DNA from: Thermomonas sp.
Lineage (GTDB): Bacteria; Pseudomonadota; Gammaproteobacteria; Xanthomonadales; Xanthomonadaceae
DNA length: 64,000 nucleotides
Assembly: GCA_020692565.1 (NCBI GenBank)
Contig: JAIMKJ010000002.1
Coordinates: forward strand, 1-64,000
Direction of reading: 5' to 3'
Under the pieces are notes generated by a model that did not search any database, was not told the DNA's origin, and saw only the letters and a list, made by a program, of their open reading frames with translations. The position numbers and the translations under genes are program-made. This document shows, one piece after another, positions 16,757-26,380 of the stretch. The number at the start of each line of letters is the position of its first letter. The first letter of the stretch is position 1.

Positions 16757-18481
16757 TTAGTCCTTGGTGACGCGGTTGATTTCGGCGAGGCTGGTGAGGC
16801 CGTTCCGGGCTTTCAGCAGCGCAGATTGACGCAGGTTCTTCACGCCGGACGCCTGCGCCGCCTCGGCGATCTGCATGGCGTTACCGCCCTGCAGGACGAT
16901 GGCCTGGATTTTGTCGGTCATCGGCATGACTTCGTAGATGCCGGTGCGGCCTTTGTAGCCGCCGGTGCATTCGGCGCAGCCCACGGCTTCGTACAGTTTG
17001 ATGCCGGCATGCACATCGTCGGCGGTGTAGCCTTCCGCCAGCAATGCGTGTTCGGGCAGCACCGCTTCGCGTTTGCAGCTGTTGCAGAGCCTGCGCGCCA
17101 GGCGTTGGGCGATGACCAGACTTACGGAAGAGGTGATGTTGAACGGTGCGATACCCATGTTCATCAGGCGCGAGATGGTCTGCGGCGCATCGTTGGTATG
17201 CAGGGTCGACAGCACCATGTGGCCGGTCTGCGCCGCCTTGATCGCGATCTCGGCGGTTTCCAGGTCGCGGATTTCGCCGACCATGATCACGTCGGGATCC
17301 TGGCGAAGGAAGCTGCGCAGGGCGGCGGCGAAGGTCATGCCGCGTTTCTGGTTCTGCTGCACCTGATTGATACCGGGCAAACGGATTTCCACCGGGTCTT
17401 CGACCGTCGAGATATTGCGTTCTTCCTCGTTGAGGATGCCCAGCGCGGTATACAGCGACACGGTCTTGCCGGAACCGGTGGGACCGGTGACCAGCACCAT
17501 GCCGTAGGGCTTCTTGATCGCGTCGAGAAACAGCGTCTGCTGGTCCGGCTCGTAGCCGAGTTTCTCGATGCCGAGCTTGGCCGCGCTGCCGTCGAGGATA
17601 CGCAGCACGACTTTCTCGCCGAACAGGGTCGGCAGGGTGCTGACGCGGAAGTCGATCTGTCGGGTCTTCGAAAGGTTGAGCTTGATGCGGCCGTCCTGCG
17701 GCACGCGCTTTTCGGCGATGTCCAGCTGCGACATCACCTTCAGGCGCGCTGCGATGCGCTGACTCAGTTTGACCGGCGCCTTCGCGACCTGCTTGAGGAT
17801 GCCATCGATGCGTAGACGTACGCGGTAATCGGTTTCGTAGGGTTCGAAGTGGATGTCGGAGGCGCCGCGGCGGATCGCGTCCACCAGCACCTTGTTGACG
17901 AACTTCACCACGGGCGTGTCGTCGTTCTTGCTGTCGATGCCGCCGTCGCTGCCGGCTTCATCGTCGCCGCTGGAAACGTCGAGATTGTCCAGGCCTTCGG
18001 CGTCGTCGAGATTGCCGAGCGCATCGCTGGATTCCATCCACAGCTGCATGATGCGCTTGATGGTGTCCTCGTCGATCAGGATCGGTTCCACCAGCAGATT
18101 GGTGTGGAACTTCACTTCGTCGAGAGCCGCGGTGTTGGTCGGGTCGGAGACGCCGACGAACAAGCGCCCGCCGCGTTTGAACAGCGGCAGCACCAGGTGT
18201 TTCTGCAGCAATTCTTCCTTGACCAGGCGAATCGCGCTCTGGCTGGGATCCATGACCGTGGGGTCGAACAGCGGCATGCCGAATTCGATGGAGTTGGCGG
18301 CGGCCAGCTGCGGTGGCGTCACCAGTTTGTGTTCGCGCAGATAATTGGCGATCGGTTTGCGCTCACGCGTGGCGGCGTCGAGCGCCTCGCGCGCGGCCGT
18401 CTCGTCCAGAGCGCCATCCAGCACCAGTCGCCGGGCGATTCCGGTGATGCCGATCAGATTGGATGTGTGAGCAACGTTCAA
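16757..18481 (-). CDS. pilB: Type IV pilus extension ATPase
   Basis: The cytoplasmic AAA-type hexameric motor that drives pilus extension. The 574-residue product has an N-terminal T2SSE domain, a Walker A motif GPTGSGKT near residue 334, the Walker B region with VGEIRDLETAE, and a four-cysteine zinc site, CNSC near 465 and CAEC near 499. I place the start at a TTG (18481) giving MNVAHTSNLIGITGIARR, which matches the usual PilB N-terminus and length and has GAGGGG upstream. An ATG 13 codons earlier (18520) would add unrelated residues. Confidence 0.94.
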   Translation of the reverse strand: MNVAHTSNLIGITGIARRLVLDGALDETAAREALDAATRERKPIANYLREHKLVTPPQLAAANSIEFGMPLFDPTVMDPSQSAIRLVKEELLQKHLVLPLFKRGGRLFVGVSDPTNTAALDEVKFHTNLLVEPILIDEDTIKRIMQLWMESSDALGNLDDAEGLDNLDVSSGDDEAGSDGGIDSKNDDTPVVKFVNKVLVDAIRRGASDIHFEPYETDYRVRLRIDGILKQVAKAPVKLSQRIAARLKVMSQLDIAEKRVPQDGRIKLNLSKTRQIDFRVSTLPTLFGEKVVLRILDGSAAKLGIEKLGYEPDQQTLFLDAIKKPYGMVLVTGPTGSGKTVSLYTALGILNEEERNISTVEDPVEIRLPGINQVQQNQKRGMTFAAALRSFLRQDPDVIMVGEIRDLETAEIAIKAAQTGHMVLSTLHTNDAPQTISRLMNMGIAPFNITSSVSLVIAQRLARRLCNSCKREAVLPEHALLAEGYTADDVHAGIKLYEAVGCAECTGGYKGRTGIYEVMPMTDKIQAIVLQGGNAMQIAEAAQASGVKNLRQSALLKARNGLTSLAEINRVTKD

Positions 18482-18758
18482 TTCTGCAGCCCCTCGCCCC
18501 GCAGACCCCAAGTGGATCATGCACTCCCGACAATAACATCGAAACGGCATGAAGTTTCGGGAAATAGTACCGCTTCTGTTCAAGCCCCGGCAGCGGGTTC
18601 GAGACCAAGCCACGGAAGCCGTGGAGGCATGGCCACCGGTTGTCATCGAGGCATGGTGGCATGCGCCGGTTCCCCGGTCAGGGAGGCAGGCTTGCGAGGT
18701 ATATCAAATCTGGGTGCGACCAGTCTGGTCGGTAGCGATGCAAGCGAAGCGTTCGGTG

Positions 18759-19190
18759 TCAGGAACAGCCGTTCGGGCGGTAGAGGGCATCGACGGTGGT
18801 GGTGCAACTCCAAAGTCCTTCACTGTCCCGCGTCAGGATGAGGCTTTTGCCCGCTACATTGGGGTTGCCGGCGAGCGTGCAGGCGATGGTCTGGCCGCTG
18901 GTGGCCGCCCATGTGCCGGAGGGGGTAATGGCGCTGCAGCGCACGGTATTCAGCGGCAAGCCGATATCGTTGGCATCCGCCGGGCTGCCTGCGCTGTCGC
19001 CATTCTGGATGCGTTCCTCGAACGTCACCACGCCGCCGCGCATGTCGGCCAGGCCGGCGGTCACCTGCGAACGGCCTACGTAGACCTGATAGGCAGGTAA
19101 TGCAATCGCAGCCAAGATGGCGATGATCGCCACGACGATCATCAGTTCGATCAGGGTGAATCCCTGAGTGCTTGCGCGTTCGGTATGCAT
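18759..19190 (-). CDS. pilA: Type IV pilin, second copy
   Basis: A 143-residue type IV major-type pilin. The leader [10 protein letters not shown] ends in glycine, followed by the class III N-terminal helix [20 protein letters not shown], with glutamate at mature position 5. Two cysteines near the C-terminus (SCTTTV and NGCS) form the usual disulfide loop. Its N-terminal half and the NPNVAGK stretch are nearly the same as in the upstream pilin, so it is a tandem duplicate. I find no sigma-54 site of its own; it probably depends on read-through past the terminator at 19277-19304 or an unseen promoter. Confidence 0.93.
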   Translation of the reverse strand: MHTERASTQGFTLIELMIVVAIIAILAAIALPAYQVYVGRSQVTAGLADMRGGVVTFEERIQNGDSAGSPADANDIGLPLNTVRCSAITPSGTWAATSGQTIACTLAGNPNVAGKSLILTRDSEGLWSCTTTVDALYRPNGCS

Positions 19191-19276
19191 GGCATTGATC
19201 CCCCCGGAATGTGGCTATGGCAGTGTTGTCGAGTCGATGGGTTGTGGGCAGGGTGGTTGAATCAGGTCGCTGAACA

Positions 19277-19304
19277 GGAAAGGGGTGCCGAAGCACCCCT
19301 TTCC
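19277..19304 (-). terminator. UUCG-capped hairpin between the two pilin genes
   Basis: On the minus strand a perfect 12-bp stem (GGAAAGGGGTGC with GCACCCCTTTCC) closes on a UUCG loop with a C-G closing pair, an extra-stable tetraloop. It sits 25 bases after the stop of the first pilin and 86 bases before the second. The U-tract is poor, so it could also act as a 3' stabiliser of the first pilin mRNA. Confidence 0.85.
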
Positions 19305-19329
19305 GTAACGTAACGTTACCCGGCGGGGA

Positions 19330-19755
19330 TTAGCAGCCGTTCGGTTCGTAGTTGGTGTTGCCGATGTTGTTGGAGCATTCCCACTGGCCCGTGGTGTTGC
19401 GGGTCAGGGTCACAGTCTTGCCGGCGACGTTCGGGTTGCCCTTCAGGGTGCAGGTGATGGTCTGGCCGTCGGTGTCATCCCAGTTGCCGCCAACAGCAAT
19501 GGTGCAGCGCGGGGTTTCGCCAGCGGCATCGCCGAGGCCGATATCGCCCGGGCCAGCAAGGCCGCCAGTGCGCTCACCGCTCTGGATGCCTTCTTCGAAC
19601 GCGGTCACGCCGCCACGGATGTCGGCCAGGCCGGAGGTGGACTGCGACTTGGCGACGTAGTTCTGATACGCCGGCAGAGCGATGGCGGCCAGGATGGCGA
19701 TGATCGCGACGACGATCATCAGTTCGATCAGGGTGAAACCTTGCTGCTTCTTCAT
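19330..19755 (-). CDS. pilA: Type IV pilin, first copy (major pilin candidate)
   Basis: A 141-residue pilin with the short leader MKKQQG, cleavage before [12 protein letters not shown], and glutamate at mature position 5. A C-terminal cysteine pair (ECSNN and PNGC) closes the D-region loop. The start at 19755 has GAGGGA upstream, and a sigma-54 promoter lies about 120 bases upstream of the ATG, so this copy is the one expected to be activated by PilR, whose gene is nearby. Followed by a very stable hairpin, which fits a highly expressed major pilin. Confidence 0.95.
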   Translation of the reverse strand: MKKQQGFTLIELMIVVAIIAILAAIALPAYQNYVAKSQSTSGLADIRGGVTAFEEGIQSGERTGGLAGPGDIGLGDAAGETPRCTIAVGGNWDDTDGQTITCTLKGNPNVAGKTVTLTRNTTGQWECSNNIGNTNYEPNGC

Positions 19756-19873
19756 GGGAGATCCCTCGGGAGTGGTGTGGCGTGGTGGTGTAACAAAATT
19801 ATTCACGTGCCCCGTGGCCGGCGATCCGGTCAATGGGCGCCCGTGCTACCGAGCACGTGCATGGAACACGTAC

Positions 19874-19889
19874 GCACAAGCCGTGCCAA
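19874..19889 (-). promoter_or_regulatory. pilA: Sigma-54 (-24/-12) promoter of the first pilin gene
   Basis: On the minus strand TTGGCACGGCTTGTGC matches the RpoN consensus TTGGCACRNNNNTTGC at all but one base, with the invariant GG and GC at the correct 10-base spacing. The predicted start of transcription is near 19862, giving a leader of about 105 bases. PilR-dependent RpoN control of pilA is established in Pseudomonas and related bacteria. Confidence 0.88.
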
Positions 19890-20236
19890 CATTCCTGAAC
19901 GGAACCCGGTCGCGAACGCTGGACGAATGATGTGGTTCAGGTCACGGTTTGGGAGGGGGCAGAAAGTGACGTATAGCGTCAGGTTGGTAGGGGACTGACC
20001 TCGTCAGTCAGGTCGTGCCCCAGATCCGGGCGGATGCGTTGCCGGAGTCATCGGCGTGAGCAGTCGACCGATCGTCGATGATCGTGTCCACCATGACGGA
20101 TCGCCGCGGCCAATTCCGGCACTCGATTGCATGCGAGACCGCACTCCGGCCTGCGCGATGCGAGGACTGGCGTGGTTGCGGAGGCTGCGCGCATTCAGGC
20201 TATGCTTTCCGCTGATCTGTAAAGGGATGTGTTTCG
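19890..20236. other. Intergenic region upstream of the pilin and the spermidine-synthase-like gene
   Basis: No convincing gene is seen. PilR-binding sites for the pilin promoter would be expected in its first 150 bases but I cannot assign them. Near the right end a -10-like TATGCT (about 20201) and the ribosome site AAAGGGATG belong to the next plus-strand gene. Confidence 0.5.
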
Positions 20237-23200
20237 ATGCCGATGCCTGTGGCCCGCCTTGAGCGGGCGTTGCTGTTGTTGTTTGTCGCCTCCGGCTTCG
20301 CCGGTCTCGTGTATCAGGCGATCTGGTCGCACTACCTCGGGCTGATCCTCGGTCATGCGGCGTATGCGCAAACGCTGGTGCTGGCGATCTTCATGGGCGG
20401 CATGGCGGCGGGTGCGTGGCTGGTCAGCGCCCGCGGCGGTCGCTGGTCGGGATTGATTCGTTCCTATGCGATCGTCGAACTGATCGTCGGCGCTACTGCG
20501 CTGGTGTTTCATCCCTTGTTCGTCGGTTACATGGAGCTGTCGCAGAACACCGTCCTGCCGGCACTGCAGAACGAATCCGCGATCCGATTCTGGCAATGGG
20601 GCTCCGCTGCGCTGCTGATCGCGCCGCAGAGTGTGCTGCTGGGCATGACCTTTCCGCTGATGAGCGGCGGCTATCTGCGGATATCGCCTCAGCAGGACGG
20701 AGAAATCCTCGGCGGCCTGTATTTCACCAACAGCATCGGTGCGGCTGCCGGCGCGCTTGCGGCGACCTTCCTGTTGTTGCCCTGGATCGGGATGCCGGGT
20801 GCGGTCATGGTCGCGGGCGTGATCAATCTGCTGGTCGGCGTGGTGGCGTGGCGGGTCGCGGCCTCGGTGCCGGACACGGTCGCCGCGATCGCGACACCTC
20901 CGCCCAGCAGCGTTCCGGAGAACCTTCCGCAGGATCGGGCTGCCGATCGCCGTATGAGTCGATTCCAGACGTTGATGCTGGCGGGCGCGACCATCACCGG
21001 CGCCAGCTCTTTCGTGTACGAGGTGGGCTGGATCCGGCTGCTGAATCAGGCGCTCGGGACCACCGTGCACTCGTTCGAACTCATGCTGACCGCGTTCATC
21101 CTGGGGCTCGCATTCGGCGGCCTGTGGGTTCGCAAGCGCAGCCGCAAGATCCAGGATCCGGTGGCGGTGGCCGGCGTCGCGCAGGTGTTGATGGGCCTGG
21201 CGGCGTTGGCGTCGCTGCCGGTGTTCGCCCAGAGCTTCCAGTGGGTGGGCTGGTTCATGGGCATCTTCCCGCGCACCGAGTCCGGCTATTACCTCTTCAG
21301 CCTGGGCAGTGCGACCGTTGCGCTGCTGGTGATGTTTCCGGCTGCGTTTTTCGCCGGCATGACGTTGCCGCTGTTCACGATGGCCCTGCTGCGGCGCGGC
21401 TACGGCGAAAAGAGCATCGGCCGCATTTATGCCGCGAACACGCTGGGTGCGATCGTCGGTGTGGTGCTGGCGATGCATGTATTGATCCCGCTGCTCGGCC
21501 TCCGGCTGGCGGTGACTCTCGCTGCACTGGCCGATATCCTGCTGGGCCTGGTGCTGTTGCGCGCTTTCAGTACGATTTTCAGGCCGAAACTGTACTTCGG
21601 CGCTTTGGCGAGCGTTCTGGTCGTGGCATCGCTGAGCCTGTTGTTCGGTGCTGCGGATCCGCGCTCGCTGGCGTCGGGCGTGTTCCGGCACGGTCTTTTC
21701 GAACTGGCCGAGGGTACCGATGTGCAGTTCCTGCGCGACGGCAAGACCGCGACTGTCGCCTTCTATCGTCAGGGCAGCGTCGGCACCATCGCGACCAACG
21801 GCAAGCCGGATGCGTCCATCGAGCTGTCGGCGACCGGTGTTCCCACCGACGACGAGTACACGATGGTGATGGCCGCGAGCCTGCCGCTGGCGCTGCATCC
21901 CGCACCCGAGCGGGTTGCGGTGATCGGCTGGGGCTCTGGTCTGAGCACGCATACGCTGCTGGGTAGTCAGGTGCCCAAGGTCGTCGACACGATCGAGATC
22001 GAGGCTTCGATGCACGCGGGTGCCGAGGGCTACGGCAACCGAGTGATCCGTGCCTACATCGACCCGCGCAGTCAGCTGCACATCGACGATGCGCGCACGT
22101 TCTTCTCGACCGGCAAGAAGAAGTACGACGTGATCGTCTCCGAGCCCTCGAATCCCTGGGTCAGCGGCGTCTCCAGTCTGTTCACGCGCCAGTTCTATCA
22201 ATTCCTGACCAAGCATCTGGAAGAAGACGGACTGTTGATCCAGTGGATGCAGACCTACGAATTGAACGATCCTCTGTTCTACACGATGGTGGCGGCGTTG
22301 ATCGAAGAGTACCCGCACGTCGAGGCCTATCTGACCAATACGTCCGATGTGATTTTCGTGGCTTCGCATGCGCCGATCCGGGATTTCGACGCATCGAAGT
22401 TGCGGGCCCCCGCCTTACTCGCGGATCTCGAGCGCCTGGGTCTGGAGTCGGCTCCGGATCATGAGGTTCGGCGGTTCGCCGATCGCAATGTGCTGGCCGG
22501 TCTGGTCGAGCTCTTCGGCGCGCCGGTGCATACCGATTTCCACCCCACCGTGGCGCTCGGCGCACCCAAGAGCCGCTACAAGGTGGAGACGGTCAAGAGC
22601 GTGATGAATCTGATGGGCGTCGGCATGCCGGTGCTGGAATTCACCGGCGGTCGCAAGCCGGTACCGGTCGCGGCGAACGTGCATGAAGTGAGCGCCAGCA
22701 TGGGCACTACGGATCACGCGAACGCGCGTCGGGTCCGTCAGCGCCTGCTTGGCACCGGTACCGCCCAAGGTCTTGATTCCGCGGTCATGAAAAAACTCGA
22801 TGCGCTGATGTCGGCCGACACCGGCAAGGCCGAATGGCTGGATGCGGCATCGGTGATCGCCGATTTCAGCATCGGCTATCTGGCGCCCGCCGATCTGCAG
22901 GGCGTCTGGATCCAGCCCGTATGGGCCGGCGCGCGCGTCGAAGATCCGGAAATCGCCGCGGTCCTGGCCGCGTACGAAGCCACCGCCAAGCGCGATGCGA
23001 CGGCGATGTACGACACTGGGGTAGCGGGCCTGAAGGCGGTGCCGGGCACTGCGCCGGCATTGGTGCGGGACCACTTGCTGGTGATCGCGATGCTGGGGGC
23101 GATCGGCCAGGACAAGGGCGATCTGGCGATCGCGCTGGAGCGCGAGCAGGGTGCCGCAGTGCGCGTGAGCAACGAGTATTACTGGATCGCTCGCGCCTAC

Positions 23201-23263
23201 ATTCCGGCCTGGTTGAACGCGACCGGCCGCGTGAAGAAGGCTACTCGATCCCCAGCTTCTTGA
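20237..23263 (+). CDS. Membrane protein fused to a spermidine-synthase-like methyltransferase fold
   Basis: A 1008-residue protein. Residues 1 to about 490 form many membrane helices in two blocks, each starting with a G-A/F-x-S/G-L/F-V-Y-E/Q motif (GFAGLVYQAIW, GASSFVYEVGWIR). A spermidine-synthase-like Rossmann domain follows (about 500-760), with VAVIGWGSGLSTHTL as the nucleotide-binding loop, then VDTIEIEASM, LHIDDARTF and YDVIVSEPSNPWVSG. A C-terminal helical region of about 200 residues completes it. Such fused proteins are common but their substrate is unknown; polyamine synthesis has not been shown. The gene sits between the pilins and pilR and its last 23 bases overlap the pilR 3' end on the other strand. 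Confidence 0.85.
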   Translation: MPMPVARLERALLLLFVASGFAGLVYQAIWSHYLGLILGHAAYAQTLVLAIFMGGMAAGAWLVSARGGRWSGLIRSYAIVELIVGATALVFHPLFVGYMELSQNTVLPALQNESAIRFWQWGSAALLIAPQSVLLGMTFPLMSGGYLRISPQQDGEILGGLYFTNSIGAAAGALAATFLLLPWIGMPGAVMVAGVINLLVGVVAWRVAASVPDTVAAIATPPPSSVPENLPQDRAADRRMSRFQTLMLAGATITGASSFVYEVGWIRLLNQALGTTVHSFELMLTAFILGLAFGGLWVRKRSRKIQDPVAVAGVAQVLMGLAALASLPVFAQSFQWVGWFMGIFPRTESGYYLFSLGSATVALLVMFPAAFFAGMTLPLFTMALLRRGYGEKSIGRIYAANTLGAIVGVVLAMHVLIPLLGLRLAVTLAALADILLGLVLLRAFSTIFRPKLYFGALASVLVVASLSLLFGAADPRSLASGVFRHGLFELAEGTDVQFLRDGKTATVAFYRQGSVGTIATNGKPDASIELSATGVPTDDEYTMVMAASLPLALHPAPERVAVIGWGSGLSTHTLLGSQVPKVVDTIEIEASMHAGAEGYGNRVIRAYIDPRSQLHIDDARTFFSTGKKKYDVIVSEPSNPWVSGVSSLFTRQFYQFLTKHLEEDGLLIQWMQTYELNDPLFYTMVAALIEEYPHVEAYLTNTSDVIFVASHAPIRDFDASKLRAPALLADLERLGLESAPDHEVRRFADRNVLAGLVELFGAPVHTDFHPTVALGAPKSRYKVETVKSVMNLMGVGMPVLEFTGGRKPVPVAANVHEVSASMGTTDHANARRVRQRLLGTGTAQGLDSAVMKKLDALMSADTGKAEWLDAASVIADFSIGYLAPADLQGVWIQPVWAGARVEDPEIAAVLAAYEATAKRDATAMYDTGVAGLKAVPGTAPALVRDHLLVIAMLGAIGQDKGDLAIALEREQGAAVRVSNEYYWIARAYIPAWLNATGRVKKATRSPAS

Positions 23264-24677
23264 GCTTGTAGCGCAGCGCTCGGAAGGTGATGCCGAGCGC
23301 TGCGGCGGTCTTGGTCTTGTTGTAGCGATGTTCCTGCAACGCCTGCTGGATGGCATTGCGCTCGATTTCCTCGATGTACGAGGGCAGGCCGCTGGTACTG
23401 GTGTCGCGCGGGTTGCTGCCGCGCGGATCGGCGCTGGCCGGGGCGGCGGGCTGCTGCGGCGCGGGCGTCATCCCGGCGATCGGTTGGATGGCGGCCTGGG
23501 GCGCGGCTGTGGCGGTGGCGGGCGTCTGCGGCGTGCTGGGCAGGCGCAGGTCGCGGGCATCGATGATTTCGTCGTCGGCCATGGCCAGCGCGCGTTCGAG
23601 GATGTTCTCCAGTTCGCGGACGTTGCCCGGGAACGGATAGATTTCGAGCGCCGCGACCGCGTCCGCCGACAGGCCCGGCGCACGCCGCTTCATCGCGTAA
23701 GCGAGGCGTTTGAGGATGGCTTCGGAGAGCAGCGGCAGGTCGCCGGTGCGCTCGCGCAGCGCCGGTACGTCCAGTTCGATCACATTGATGCGATAGAACA
23801 GGTCGTGGCGGAATTTGGACTCGGCGACCAGGACGTCGAGGTCTTTGTGGGTCGCCGACAGGATGCGCACGTCGACCGGAACTTCGACGTTGGCGCCGAC
23901 CGGGCGCACGGTTTTTTCCTGGATCGCGCGCAGCAGTTTGACCTGCATCGACAGCGGCAGCTCGGCCACTTCGTCGAGGAACAGGGTGCCGCCGTCGGCG
24001 GCCTGGAACAGTCCGGGTTTTTCGGTATGGGCGCCGGTGAAGCTGCCCTTCTTGTGGCCGAAGAACTCGCTTTCCATCAGTTCGGCGGGAATCGCGCCGC
24101 AGTTGACCGGAATGAACGGTCCGGCCGCGCGCGAGCCCTGGGCATGGATGGTGCGGGCGACCAGTTCCTTGCCGGTGCCGGATTCACCGCTGATATGCAC
24201 CGGCGCCTGGCTGCGGGCGACCTTGGTGATGGTGTCGCGCAGGCCCACCATCGCCGGCGAATCGCCCAGCAGCAGGGTGGCGCCTTCCGGATTGGCCTGG
24301 CGGCGGGTGTTGAGATCCAGCGCTTGCCGCACCAGGCCGCGCAGCACGGTGAGGTCCACCGGCTTGGTCACGAAGTCGAAGGCGCCGCTCTTCAGCGCTT
24401 CCACCGCCGCTTCGACGTTGCCGTAAGCGGTGATGACCGCGACCGGGGTGGTCGGGAAGCGGGTGGCGATCTCGCTGACCAGTTCCAGGCCGGAGCCGTC
24501 GGGCAGCCGCATGTCGGTGAGGCACAGGTCGTAGGCGACCGTGCTGAGCATCTCCCGTGCCACTGCCAGATTGGGAGCCGTGTCGGTGCGCAACCCCATT
24601 CGCCCCAGTGTCACCACCAGAAGCTCACGGATGTCATGCTCGTCATCGACGATCAGCGCACTGCGTTGCTCAGCCAT
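23241..24677 (-). CDS. pilR: Sigma-54-dependent response regulator PilR
   Basis: The NtrC-family activator of pilin transcription. The 478-residue protein has a receiver domain (1-125, phospho-aspartate in CLTDMRLPDG), an AAA+ domain with Walker A GESGTGKE, the sigma-54 contact loop as GSFTGA (the usual GAFTGA with serine), and FLDEVAELP as Walker B, then a Pro/Ala linker and a Fis-type helix-turn-helix at the end (KTAAALGITFRALRYKLKKL). The start at 24677 follows AGGAGGG. Encoded with pilS on the same strand and next to the pilins it controls. Confidence 0.95.
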   Translation of the reverse strand: MAEQRSALIVDDEHDIRELLVVTLGRMGLRTDTAPNLAVAREMLSTVAYDLCLTDMRLPDGSGLELVSEIATRFPTTPVAVITAYGNVEAAVEALKSGAFDFVTKPVDLTVLRGLVRQALDLNTRRQANPEGATLLLGDSPAMVGLRDTITKVARSQAPVHISGESGTGKELVARTIHAQGSRAAGPFIPVNCGAIPAELMESEFFGHKKGSFTGAHTEKPGLFQAADGGTLFLDEVAELPLSMQVKLLRAIQEKTVRPVGANVEVPVDVRILSATHKDLDVLVAESKFRHDLFYRINVIELDVPALRERTGDLPLLSEAILKRLAYAMKRRAPGLSADAVAALEIYPFPGNVRELENILERALAMADDEIIDARDLRLPSTPQTPATATAAPQAAIQPIAGMTPAPQQPAAPASADPRGSNPRDTSTSGLPSYIEEIERNAIQQALQEHRYNKTKTAAALGITFRALRYKLKKLGIE

Positions 24678-24781
24678 ATTGCCCTCCTGCGTCAACTTTA
24701 GCCCATTTGCGGCAGCCGGAACAGCCGCGGAGTCGATGAGGAGATACGATCGAGACGTTCAATCGGGCTTCTTGACCAGAC

Positions 24782-26380
24782 TCAGGCAGGCAGCAGCGTG
24801 TGCTGCCCGGGCATGCTGATCCGGAAACAACAGCCGCCGCCGGGAATCGGTACATGGTCGAGCGAAGCGCCGTTCGCCCGGCACAGCTCGCGGGCGATGT
24901 AGAGACCCAGGCCGGTGCCGTGTTCCGACGTGGTGAAGAACGGCCGGAACAATTGCGAGACCACGGCTTCCGGAATGCCGGGGCCGCGATCGATCACGTC
25001 GATGACCGGCGCATCCTCCAGGCGATAGGTATGCAGGGTGATGCGCGCCGCTTCGCCGGGCAGATGGCCGTGGCGGCGCGCATTCTGCACCATCGCGGTG
25101 AGCACCTGATGCAGATGCTTGGGGTCCACCAGTGCGGGCACCAGCGGCTGCGGCGCGACGAGCGTGATGTTGTCGGTTTCGTCCGGCACGCTCTGTTTGA
25201 ATTCTTCGATGAAATTGCGCAGGAACGCGACCAGTTCGACGTGCTCGGCGGTGGCGCGTTCGCGTCTGGCGAGGCCGAGCACGCTCTCGACGATGCTGTT
25301 GGTACGCATGCATTGCTGGTGGATGATCTGGACCATGCGACGATCGACATCCGGCAGTTCGCGCGACTCTTCCAGCAACTGCGCGGCGTAGCTGATCGCC
25401 GCCAGCGGGTTGCGGATCTCGTGCGCGAGACTGGCCGAAAAGCGCCCCATCGCCGCGAGCGTCAGCGATTCCGCGCGGCGCGAGACCAGTGATGTGTCGT
25501 CGAGAAAAATCAGGGTGTTGTCGCTGTTCGCCAGCAGTCGGGCGAAGCGTGGGACCACTTCGAACTGATCGTTGCCCAGGCGCAGCGGGGTGTCGTTGGA
25601 GAGTCCGTTGCGCAGCCATTCGCTGAGGCGCAGAGCCAGCTCTGGCGCCGCTTCTGCGAGGCTGCGGTTGCCGGCCGCACTCTCGCCCAGCAGCAGCATC
25701 GCCGCTTCGTTCGCCAGCCGGATCTGCGCCTCGCGGTCGACCAGCAGCACCCCGGTGCGCATCCGGCGGATGATCAGTTCGTTGATCTCCGCCAGCCGCA
25801 CCGCTTCGGCGCCGCGCCGCGCCGCGAGGGCTTCGGTGGCGCGCATCTGTACGCGCAACTGGTGGGTCAGAGTGGCGATGGCGAGGAAGCTGACGGTGAA
25901 CATCATCAACTCCGCCATCGGTCGCGGCTGCTGCTGTTCGACCAGAAAGGTCCACAGATAGCCGGCGGCGAGGCCGGCCGACGCCAGTGCGGCGACGCTC
26001 AGCCCCATGCGCAGCGACAGCAGCAGCGAGGCCGAGCCGACGTTGAACAACAGCATCAGGGCCACGCCGGAGGTCGCGGTGGGTACCGCATACGCGACCA
26101 GAGAACCCACCAGGATGTCGATGCCGACTCCGATCAGGGTCGGGGTCACCACGTTCTTCGCCTTGCGCGCATGGATCACCAGGATCAGCGCAAGCACGAC
26201 ATACGCTGCGGCCACCGCCGCGACAAGGCCTTCATGACCGGTCTGCGGCTGGAGCGTCGCGATCGGGCCGAACACCAGCAACGCCAGTACCCCCGCCTCA
26301 AGCACCCGGTACAGCGCGAACAGATAGAGTTCGCGTCGCTGGTAGTCCTGGGTCGGCTGGGTGGTGGTGGAAGGGCTCAA
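24782..26380 (-). CDS. pilS: Sensor histidine kinase PilS
   Basis: The membrane sensor partner of PilR. About 532 residues: six N-terminal membrane helices, a PAS-like region, a dimerisation domain with the phospho-histidine in SLAHEIRNPLAAISYA, and an ATPase domain with the G1 box DRGPGIPEA and G2 box GTGLGLYIARE. I chose a TTG start at 26380 because family length and the start of homology fit (LSPSTTTQ then QRRELYLFALYR), AGGA lies upstream, and a -10-like TATACT lies 28 bases before it. A longer ATG reading would extend through non-conserved sequence. It lies 104 bases upstream of pilR. Confidence 0.92.
   Translation of the reverse strand: MSPSTTTQPTQDYQRRELYLFALYRVLEAGVLALLVFGPIATLQPQTGHEGLVAAVAAAYVVLALILVIHARKAKNVVTPTLIGVGIDILVGSLVAYAVPTATSGVALMLLFNVGSASLLLSLRMGLSVAALASAGLAAGYLWTFLVEQQQPRPMAELMMFTVSFLAIATLTHQLRVQMRATEALAARRGAEAVRLAEINELIIRRMRTGVLLVDREAQIRLANEAAMLLLGESAAGNRSLAEAAPELALRLSEWLRNGLSNDTPLRLGNDQFEVVPRFARLLANSDNTLIFLDDTSLVSRRAESLTLAAMGRFSASLAHEIRNPLAAISYAAQLLEESRELPDVDRRMVQIIHQQCMRTNSIVESVLGLARRERATAEHVELVAFLRNFIEEFKQSVPDETDNITLVAPQPLVPALVDPKHLHQVLTAMVQNARRHGHLPGEAARITLHTYRLEDAPVIDVIDRGPGIPEAVVSQLFRPFFTTSEHGTGLGLYIARELCRANGASLDHVPIPGGGCCFRISMPGQHTLLPA

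Noticed and set aside
14846..17815. A long plus-strand frame across pilD, pilC and pilB
   Set aside because: Antisense shadow of three well-supported pilus genes; product is His/Asp/Arg-rich without motifs.
19191..19276. Sigma-54 promoter for the second pilin
   Set aside because: No GG-N10-GC element with the right context was found upstream of 19190.
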